Shown: one piece after another, positions 7,124 to 13,061 of the stretch
Position numbering within the stretch: position 1 is the stretch's first letter
Layout of the letters: each line of letters begins with the position of its first letter
From: JBBQWZ01 sp043788745
GTDB lineage: Bacteria > Acidobacteriota > Terriglobia > Bryobacterales > Bryobacteraceae
Reading direction: 5' to 3'
Assembly (NCBI GenBank): GCA_043788745.1
Contig: JAYVTO010000315.1
Location: forward strand, 1 to 30,345
Length of the DNA: 30,345 nt
Made by a program: the position numbers and the translations under genes
Notes under the pieces: model-generated
Seen by the model: the letters and a program-made list of their open reading frames with translations, nothing else
Database searches by the model: none
What the model was told of the DNA's origin: nothing

Positions 7124-7978
7124 TCAGCGGACACGGTAAGGCTCGACGTGAATCAGCACATCCGCTACCCAGTTGAGCTTCCCCCGGATCGCAAACTTCA
7201 CTAGCCGCGCAATCTCATGCGACTCCCTCACTGTCGCCTCGGGATCCACCTCGAGATGCAGGTCCACGTGATACGTCAGGCCCGTCTTCCGCGCGTAGCA
7301 CTTCTCAATACCCAAAGCCCCCGGAACCGTCATCGCCACCTCACGGATCTGTGCAATCAGCTTCGGATCCGGCATTGTATCGACCAACAGATACGCCGTC
7401 TCACGAATCACCCGAATGCCGAGAAACACGACGATCAAACCAACCACGAATCCCCCATAGTGGTCCGCTGCCGAGAAACGTGCCGGATCGTACAGCGCGA
7501 TGCCGAGCGCCAGCAGCGCCGTCAGCCCCGACAGCATATCGACGCCGTCATGCCACGCATCCGCCACCAGCGACGTTGCCCCCGAACGCCGCCCCGCGCG
7601 CAGCTTGTACCCGAAGATACAACCCTTCACCACCAGCGACGCCAACACCGGCCACGCCGCGAACGCCGCCGGAATATGCGCTGGATCCTGCAGCCGGTCG
7701 AACGCCCGGTGGCAAATGACAATGCCCGAAGCAGCGAGAATCGTGCCTACCGCCAACCCGGCGAGTGTCTCGACGCGCCCGTGGCCATACGGATGATCCT
7801 CGTCCGCGGGCTTCGCCGCGATCCACAAACCAGCCAGCACAATTCCCGAAGTGAGAACGTCCGAAGCCGACTCGAATCCATCCGAAACCACGGCCGTCGA
7901 GTTCGCTTTCAGGCCGACGATAATCTTGATCGCCGCCATGACAAGCCCAACCAACATGCTCAGCGCGGCGATGCCCAT
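7124..7978 (-). CDS. cation diffusion facilitator (CDF) family metal/proton antiporter
   Basis: 284 residues. Exports divalent metal ions (Zn, Fe, Mn, Co or similar) across the inner membrane by proton exchange. Family marks: first helix from residue 5; SDGFESASDVLTSG in TM2; HPYGHGRVETL at 62-72 after TM2; and ADAWHDGVDMLSG in TM5 with H143 and D147. A C-terminal cytoplasmic domain (about 205-284) includes VHVDLHLEVD-like text (YHVDLHLEVDPEATV) and the ending VLIHVEPY. The TM2 metal-site position usually H or D is E36, paired with D40. The ATG at 7978 makes the N-terminus slightly short. The frame extends back only to a TAG about 15 codons upstream with no better start. It is divergent from the creatininase gene. 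Confidence 0.92.
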   Translation of the reverse strand: MGIAALSMLVGLVMAAIKIIVGLKANSTAVVSDGFESASDVLTSGIVLAGLWIAAKPADEDHPYGHGRVETLAGLAVGTILAASGIVICHRAFDRLQDPAHIPAAFAAWPVLASLVVKGCIFGYKLRAGRRSGATSLVADAWHDGVDMLSGLTALLALGIALYDPARFSAADHYGGFVVGLIVVFLGIRVIRETAYLLVDTMPDPKLIAQIREVAMTVPGALGIEKCYARKTGLTYHVDLHLEVDPEATVRESHEIARLVKFAIRGKLNWVADVLIHVEPYRVR

Positions 7979-7987
7979 GCGAGCACC

Positions 7988-7996
7988 AGCATACCA
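7988..7996 (-). promoter_or_regulatory. candidate extended -10 of the CDF gene
   Basis: On the minus strand TGG-TATGCT ends 9 bases before the CDF ATG. No Shine-Dalgarno sequence is seen in that gap. TTGCAA lies 19 bases further upstream and could be a poorly spaced -35. Confidence 0.28.
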
Positions 7997-8027
7997 ACGC
8001 GACAGACGGCCTTTGCAACGAATCGTC

Positions 8028-8033
8028 TACAAT
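8028..8033 (+). promoter_or_regulatory. candidate -10 of the creatininase gene (leaderless spacing)
   Basis: TACAAT ends 6 bases before the ATG at 8040, so a normal start point would fall on the A of the ATG. The gap is GCCCCC, with no ribosome-binding sequence. Confidence 0.4.
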
Positions 8034-8039
8034 GCCCCC

Positions 8040-8852
8040 ATGCGTCCTTACGGCCTGGCCCTCTTCGCGTTCCTGACAACAGTGCAGGCGCTGATTGCGC
8101 AAACTACGCGCGACATGAACGAGATCAACTGGATGGAGTTCCGCGAACTCGTTCCCTCGAAAATCGAGACGGTCATCCTCCCCACCGGAACCCTCGAGCC
8201 CCACGGCGTCACCGCCAACGGAGCCGACAACATCGCTCCCGTCGCCATTGCCCGCTTCATGGCGCCCAAAGTCAACGCCCTGATCGCGCCCGTCGTCCAC
8301 TACGGGATCACCGGCAGCCTCGACGCCTATCCCGGCGCGCTCTCCATCTCCGAACCCGCCTATCGCGCCTATATGAGCGACCTCCTAAAGGGTCTCGCCA
8401 GGATGGGTTTCAAGAACATCATCATCCTGAACGGCCACGGCGGCCCTCAAACCGCCGTCCTCAACGACCTTGCCACCTCTATCGGCCGCGAGTACCGGGT
8501 CCGCACCCTCGTGACCAATTGGTGGACCTACTGTAGCGACGTCACCCTCAAGATCTTCGGCGAAGACGGAGGCCACGCCGGCTGGAACGAGAACGCCTTC
8601 ATCGAAGCCATCGATCCCAAGCTGGTCCACAAAGAGCGCTACAACGATTCCCTCGCCACCGCCAACCCCCGCGCCGGAGCCTACTCCGCCTACCCCGCGC
8701 CCTCCTCGATCCTGCTCTACCAGCCCGGCCAAGGCTACGTGAAGTTCGAGCCCGCCAAGGCCGCCGCCTACTTCAACGCTGTCAACGAGAAGATGACCGC
8801 CCTTGTCGCAGAGATGATCTCGAAATGGGACAAGGCAGGATTATTCCGATAG
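8040..8852 (+). CDS. exported creatininase-family amidohydrolase
   Basis: 270 residues. A signal peptide (MRPYGLALFAFLTTVQALIAQ) is followed by a creatininase domain. The family's metal-binding pattern is present: GTLEPHG (E53, H55), D63 in NGADN, the NGHGG loop (131-135, H133), and GGHAGWNENAF with E184. Members hydrolyse C-N bonds of small amides such as creatinine or formamides (MftE, ArfB-like); the substrate here cannot be told. Export to the periplasm is unusual for the characterised enzymes but common for acidobacterial paralogues (recalled). The ATG at 8040 fits the signal peptide; the frame extends upstream over the CDF promoter but without support. Confidence 0.9.
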   Translation: MRPYGLALFAFLTTVQALIAQTTRDMNEINWMEFRELVPSKIETVILPTGTLEPHGVTANGADNIAPVAIARFMAPKVNALIAPVVHYGITGSLDAYPGALSISEPAYRAYMSDLLKGLARMGFKNIIILNGHGGPQTAVLNDLATSIGREYRVRTLVTNWWTYCSDVTLKIFGEDGGHAGWNENAFIEAIDPKLVHKERYNDSLATANPRAGAYSAYPAPSSILLYQPGQGYVKFEPAKAAAYFNAVNEKMTALVAEMISKWDKAGLFR

Positions 8853-8912
8853 GCGCGCCGTACCAGTACGTTTCGTGAGAATTGTCCCGCCGTCTCCGCA
8901 CTCCTCTCGTGA

Positions 8913-9260
8913 ATGACCCGAGCAACAGCAGGCAGCGTAGCGTTCCGGGACGAGCGGCTACGCACCACCATCATCGCGGCCCGCTATGGCCCTAAAGCTA
9001 CATGGACGCGCAATTCGCTATTAGCGCGCCGCCAGCGTGAATCGGAAGAACGCCATCTGCTCGGTTCGGCGCAAAAGGGTTCGACGTGCCCGCCCCGCTT
9101 GCTCGAAAGCGGGGCACCGGAAGTGGCCCGGCCGAGCGGCCGTCGCGGCATCCTGGGCTTTGTCGGTGACCGCCACTACCTGGTCCACTGCTGGACCAGG
9201 CTCGCCTACTTCTTCGAGTCGCTCTCCGCCTTCGACTCCGCCACCCGCTCGGGCCGCTAA
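8913..9260 (+). CDS. doubtful small ORF, possibly a gene remnant
   Basis: 115 codons with no recognised domain. The second half (about 9055-9260) has strongly GC-rich third codon positions (mostly C or G) and reads GILGFVGDRHYLVHCW and LAYFFESLSAFD. A rightward terminator follows at 9288-9330, which would suit a plus-strand transcript. Against it: the first half is compositionally ordinary, several other frames are open, and perfect hairpins lie inside the frame. Treat as unproven. Confidence 0.25.
   Translation: MTRATAGSVAFRDERLRTTIIAARYGPKATWTRNSLLARRQRESEERHLLGSAQKGSTCPPRLLESGAPEVARPSGRRGILGFVGDRHYLVHCWTRLAYFFESLSAFDSATRSGR
9092..9115. repeat. 9-bp perfect stem-loop
   Basis: GCCCCGCTT and AAGCGGGGC enclose GCTCGA. 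It is in the gap between the creatininase and receptor 1. Confidence 0.55.
9179..9200. repeat. 9-bp perfect stem-loop
   Basis: CCTGGTCCA and TGGACCAGG enclose a 4-base loop (CTGC). It resembles in size and loop length the hairpin at 18490-18511. Confidence 0.55.
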
Positions 9261-9287
9261 TTTCCGAGTCGCCTGATTCCATCCACT

Positions 9288-9330
9288 GGAGTGCGCGGCG
9301 TTTGAAGAGGGGCAGCGCACTCCGATTTTT
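9288..9330 (+). terminator. rightward intrinsic terminator-like hairpin
   Basis: GGAGTGCGC (9288-9296) pairs perfectly with GCGCACTCC (9315-9323), followed by GATTTTT. The T-run is only on the plus strand, so it would stop transcripts entering the 3' end of receptor 1 from the left. It lies just past the receptor's stop codon, where it could also form in the receptor mRNA, but without a U-run there. The 18-base loop is long. Confidence 0.55.
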
Positions 9331-9335
9331 GTGTC

Positions 9336-12300
9336 CTAGAACTTCAACCGGATCGCCATCTGCACCGCGCGCGGCAGGTTCGACTGGCTTGTGATCTTGC
9401 CGAAGTTCGAGTTCGTCGGATTACGCTCGGGTGTGCCGAAGATCGGATGGTTGAGCGCGTTGAATGCTTCCAGGCGCAGTTGCACCGTGAATCGCTCCTT
9501 GATCAACGTGTTCTTGATGATCGAGGCGTCAAAGTTTTTGATGAGGTCCGATCGATACTCCTTGAACCGCGACGGGAACGTCCGCAGGTTCAGGTCAAGC
9601 TGCTGCCGCGAGTCGGTCACAAAGCGCGTTCTGTCAAACGCGTTATCGATGTTGTGCGCGTTCCACTTGAGATCGCCGCCGAGGTACAGCGGATTGCTAT
9701 CCCACACCACGGGACTGTTCGATTGGACGATGAAGATGCCGTTCACCACCCAGCCGCCAATCAGCTTGTTCGCCCAGCCGGGTGAAGAACTGAACAGCGT
9801 CTTCCCCGCGCCGAAGGGAAGCTCGTAGCTCGAACTGGTGACAAAGCGGTGCGGGCGATCGTCCTCGGAGATTCTCTTTTCGAGGCCCGGATCGGCCCAG
9901 TTGAGGCGGCTGCGGCGCTCAATCAGCCGCTGCCACCCGTAGTTCGCGAGCAGGTTGAACCCGTTCGAGAAGCGCTTCTCCAAACGGACCTGCAACATGT
10001 GAAAGTAGCTGGAGCCGTTGTTCTGGCCGAGTATCCTCACCCCGGCGTTCCCGTTGAACTGCGGGAACTGCCGCAACAACTGCTCAAGAGAAACGGTCGA
10101 GCCATTCAACGACGTCCCCGGCAACAAGCCCGCAAAGGGATTTGGAACCACGGCGCGGATGCGATCGATATTCGCCTGATCGCGCACCGGCGAAGTCGAA
10201 AGGAAGCTACGCGGGATAAAGTTGAGCTCCCGCTCCGCGTTGTTGTTGTTCAGCCGGATCTCGGACAGATGCACGGCGTGGTTGCCTACGTAGCCGATCT
10301 CAAGGACGGTGTTCTTCGAGATCTGATGCTGGATGTTGAAGTTCCAGCGCACGGAATACGGTTGCGAGGCTCGCGGATTGACGAAATTAACGTTCTGGCC
10401 GAAGAAGGTGTTGATGCCATTCGCATTGCCAACCGGCGGCAGAATGTTGGCGAACGGATTTGAAAGCGTCGACGCCGGCGTCAGGAAGGCATCCAGCGTC
10501 GCGACGTAGGGGGTGCTCTGACTGAAACCGGGCTGTTCGCTCGGCACCACGCCATAGGTGAAGTAGAAGATGCCGAAGCCGCCGCGGAAGACCGTCTTGT
10601 TCTTGAACATCGCCGGATTCCAAGCGACGCCGATGCGAGGGCTCAACAGGTGGCTGTCCGTCGTGTACGCAGAGCGATTATTCGAGTCCGCGAATGTCAC
10701 GCCGCCGACCGGGTTGAAGGCGCCTGCCGGCAACAGAGCATTGGGGTTCAGCGCGTAGGCGGCCTTCGCTCTCCCCGTGATGGCGTTCGGCGAAGTGGAG
10801 TCGAAGCCGTTCAATTGGCGGTTGTAGCGCTCCGTCGTTCCGGTTTCCCGCTCGTACCGCAGGCCGAGGTTCAGCGTCAGTGTCGGCGACACGCGCCAGT
10901 CGTCCTGGACGAAGAACGCCGTGTACCAGGATTGATTGGTCCGGAACGCATTGAGGTCAAAGTTGCCCGAAGTGGGCAGCCCTAACAACATCGTTGCCAA
11001 GTCCTGCCCTAATGGCGAGTCGGCTGCCGAGTCCAGCGGTCCACGCATGAAGTTACCACGGAACACATAGTTGCCGGAAGAGTTGCCGAAATCGATGGCG
11101 CTATCGTTCAGACGCCGGATGTCGGCACCGAACTTCAAGGTGTGCCGGTTCAACGATTTCGTCACGCTCGAAAACAACTGATACGTGTCGAATGGATTGA
11201 TGCCGCCGCCGGAATCGCCGATGTCGGTAAAATTGTCCAGGTCGAACCTTGGAAGCAAGTTCTTCGGAGACGCGGCACGGAGGGAGGCCGGAAATCCCAA
11301 GGACGTGAAATCGAACCCGTCCGATGAGCGGGTGTTTCCTTCGATGAATCGGGTCCAGCCGAAGCGCGTGTTGAGGACCATGGTTGGCGAGAAGGTGTGG
11401 ACGTCATCGAACTGCGCGCCCCAGTTCACGCGAGAGAGGAAGCCCCCCGTCGCGATGTTGAAGAAGCGGTTGCCGCGGTCTTCAATCCGGTCGTTATAGC
11501 GGGCGTTGACGAAGAAATGGTTCCTCGCATTGACGTTGTAGTCTGCCCGGCCGATCCAGTTGTAGAAATCGTCGGCCCGGATGCTGGGCGCAAGGTAATT
11601 GTCCTGGCCATCAATGCGGCCCACCTGATTGGGCCGCGGATAGTATTGGAGGGCGGCGACGCCGATCTTGTTGAGGAGCGCGGTGGGAATCACGTTGTTC
11701 TCAAACGGCTGCCGCCGGATGCGCGCCCCTTCGCGGACCGCCGTGTAGGGATTGTAGATCTGGTAGTTGGCGCCGGCCTTCAAGAGGGCGGAGAAGTCGC
11801 CCCTGCGCTCTTCGTCCGTCGGAACCGTCGAGGTCTGCGGCTCGAGCGAACTCTGCTTGATGCCTTCGTAGGTCAAAAAGAAGAACAGCTTGTTGCGGCC
11901 GTTGAAGAGTTTCGGAATCAAAACCGGGCCGCCGACCGTGAAGCCAAACTGATTGAAGCGCGTCACCGACTTTCGCTGCCCGGCGCGATTGGTGAAGAAT
12001 GGCGTCGCGGCGTAGCGGGAAACCTGATTGAACTCGTAGACGGTCCCGTGGAAGTCGTTGCCGCCGCCCTTCATCACCACGTTGACCGTGCCGCCGCCAG
12101 TGTTCCCATAGGCAGCGTCCGCCTGGAAGGTCTCGACCTTCACTTCATTGACGGCATCGACCGGCGGGTTGTAGGCGACGCGGCGGTTGCGCGTCATGTC
12201 CGGCGTACCGTCGATCAGAAGTTCATTTTGTTGGGCTGGCGCTCCGCCCATCGAGAAGCCCGACGGACCGCTGTTGTCAAACGGCCGGGTGAACCGCGGA

Positions 12301-12797
12301 TCGGACGAAGGAGTGACGCCGAAGGCCAGTTGCGCCAAGACGAGTGGCGTGCGGCCGTTCATCGGCATCGATTCGACCTGCTGCGCGTTGATCACCTGGC
12401 CGGTGGAGGCAGACGAGGTTGTGAGAAGCGGCGCTTCTTCGGTGATCGTGATGGTGTCGGTCACCACACCCACCTCGAGCCTGATGTCGGCTTCGATGCG
12501 CTGGTTGGTTCCCACCACAAAGTTCGGGCGCGAGTAACGCTTGAAGCCCTGCGTTTCGGCCTGGATGTCGTAGCTGCCCGGTTCGAGGAACGGCAGGACG
12601 AACTCGCCGCGTTGGTTCGAAATCGTCTCAGCCCGCAGCTTGCGTTGCGTCTCAACGGCAACAATGCGGACTCCAGGAATCACGGCGTCCTGGGTATCCG
12701 TCACGCGGCCCGAGATCGTCGCGCGATATTCCTGCGCGGCGAGAGGAAAGGTCATGAGGCTCGAAACGAGCAAGGCGGTTTTCACCACGGAAACCAT
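9336..12797 (-). CDS. Oar-like TonB-dependent receptor 1
   Basis: 1153 residues: an outer-membrane beta-barrel transporter of the acidobacterial Oar-like type. Order: signal peptide (about 1-21, ending FPLAAQ); carboxypeptidase-regulatory-like domain (about 26-110, ISGRVTDTQDAVIPGVRI to GSYDIQAETQGFKRYSR); plug (about 130-250, including MPMNGRTPLVLAQL, QNELLIDGTPD and TGGGTVNVVMKGGGNDFHG); then a large barrel with repeated YNVNARNHFFVNARY-like strands, ending AVQMAIRLKF with a terminal phenylalanine as expected for BAM insertion. Such receptors import TonB/ExbB-energised substrates; the substrate here is unknown and no SusD partner is adjacent. The ATG at 12797 has GGAG about 6 bases upstream and directly precedes the signal peptide. 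Divergent from clpB. The leader carries a hairpin (12831-12880). Confidence 0.93.
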   Translation of the reverse strand: MVSVVKTALLVSSLMTFPLAAQEYRATISGRVTDTQDAVIPGVRIVAVETQRKLRAETISNQRGEFVLPFLEPGSYDIQAETQGFKRYSRPNFVVGTNQRIEADIRLEVGVVTDTITITEEAPLLTTSSASTGQVINAQQVESMPMNGRTPLVLAQLAFGVTPSSDPRFTRPFDNSGPSGFSMGGAPAQQNELLIDGTPDMTRNRRVAYNPPVDAVNEVKVETFQADAAYGNTGGGTVNVVMKGGGNDFHGTVYEFNQVSRYAATPFFTNRAGQRKSVTRFNQFGFTVGGPVLIPKLFNGRNKLFFFLTYEGIKQSSLEPQTSTVPTDEERRGDFSALLKAGANYQIYNPYTAVREGARIRRQPFENNVIPTALLNKIGVAALQYYPRPNQVGRIDGQDNYLAPSIRADDFYNWIGRADYNVNARNHFFVNARYNDRIEDRGNRFFNIATGGFLSRVNWGAQFDDVHTFSPTMVLNTRFGWTRFIEGNTRSSDGFDFTSLGFPASLRAASPKNLLPRFDLDNFTDIGDSGGGINPFDTYQLFSSVTKSLNRHTLKFGADIRRLNDSAIDFGNSSGNYVFRGNFMRGPLDSAADSPLGQDLATMLLGLPTSGNFDLNAFRTNQSWYTAFFVQDDWRVSPTLTLNLGLRYERETGTTERYNRQLNGFDSTSPNAITGRAKAAYALNPNALLPAGAFNPVGGVTFADSNNRSAYTTDSHLLSPRIGVAWNPAMFKNKTVFRGGFGIFYFTYGVVPSEQPGFSQSTPYVATLDAFLTPASTLSNPFANILPPVGNANGINTFFGQNVNFVNPRASQPYSVRWNFNIQHQISKNTVLEIGYVGNHAVHLSEIRLNNNNAERELNFIPRSFLSTSPVRDQANIDRIRAVVPNPFAGLLPGTSLNGSTVSLEQLLRQFPQFNGNAGVRILGQNNGSSYFHMLQVRLEKRFSNGFNLLANYGWQRLIERRSRLNWADPGLEKRISEDDRPHRFVTSSSYELPFGAGKTLFSSSPGWANKLIGGWVVNGIFIVQSNSPVVWDSNPLYLGGDLKWNAHNIDNAFDRTRFVTDSRQQLDLNLRTFPSRFKEYRSDLIKNFDASIIKNTLIKERFTVQLRLEAFNALNHPIFGTPERNPTNSNFGKITSQSNLPRAVQMAIRLKF

Positions 12798-12830
12798 GGG
12801 CACTCCAATTAAGTGATTCAAAATAAATCG

Positions 12831-12880
12831 GATCAGCCTCACACCCCCAAAGAGGCGAGGCGGCTGCCAAGAGGCTGATC
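12831..12880 (-). promoter_or_regulatory. attenuator-like stem in the leader of receptor 1
   Basis: GATCAGCCTC (12831-12840) and GAGGCTGATC (12871-12880) form a perfect 10-bp inverted repeat around 30 bases. In the receptor mRNA the stem is followed by CGATTTATTTTG, which resembles an interrupted U-run. It lies between the predicted promoter and the ATG, so it could act as an attenuator or as 5' mRNA protection. Confidence 0.42.
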
Positions 12881-12891
12881 GGAACGACTGC

Positions 12892-12974
12892 TTAGGATTA
12901 TGCACGGTTCTACGTGCCGATTTCAAGGTCTAAAATGGTGCATAATCTTAGTCGATGACACTAAGATGATTGCA
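12892..12974. promoter_or_regulatory. three copies of a TAAGATTATGCAC-like motif between receptor 1 and clpB
   Basis: Copy 1 (plus strand): TAGGATTATGCAC, ending at 12905. Copy 2 (minus strand, about 12938-12952): ACTAAGATTATGCAC. Copy 3 (plus strand, 12960-12974): ACTAAGATGATTGCA. Copies 1 and 2 face each other with perfect 10-bp arms whose centres are 42 bases apart. Copies 2 and 3 form an inverted repeat with perfect ATCTTAGT/ACTAAGAT arms and a 7-base gap. The layout suggests a dimeric DNA-binding regulator. It is not the CIRCE, HspR or CtsR consensus. Confidence 0.42.
12897..12926 (-). promoter_or_regulatory. candidate promoter of receptor 1
   Basis: On the minus strand, TTGAAA (12926-12921), an 18-base spacer and CATAAT (12902-12897). 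The -10 box lies inside motif copy 1. The transcript would have a leader of about 90 bases. Confidence 0.45.
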
Positions 12975-12983
12975 TCCTATAAC
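12955..12983 (+). promoter_or_regulatory. candidate sigma-70 promoter of clpB
   Basis: ATGACA (12955-12960), a 17-base spacer and TATAAC (12978-12983): one mismatch to consensus in each box. Motif copy 3 covers the -35 edge and spacer. The start would be near 12990, leaving a leader of about 70 bases before the clpB ATG. Confidence 0.55.
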
Positions 12984-13061
12984 GCTCATGTGATATGGTA
13001 CTCGAAGGCGGTCGGTTATGACTTCGGCAGGCGTCGCTCGCCGCTCGAAGAGGTAAATGGT

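Noticed and set aside
7217..8536. 439-codon plus-strand frame across the CDF and creatininase genes
   Set aside because: It spans two genes on opposite strands and their promoters. Composition is that of a shadow frame.
11397..12812. 471-codon open frame antisense to receptor 1
   Set aside because: It overlaps the signal peptide, plug and start of the barrel of a complete receptor; no independent support.
12892..12974. CIRCE or HAIR heat-shock operator upstream of clpB
   Set aside because: The motif lacks the TTAGCACTC/GAGTGCTAA and CTTGAGT/ACTCAAG cores. It was kept only as an unknown repeated motif.
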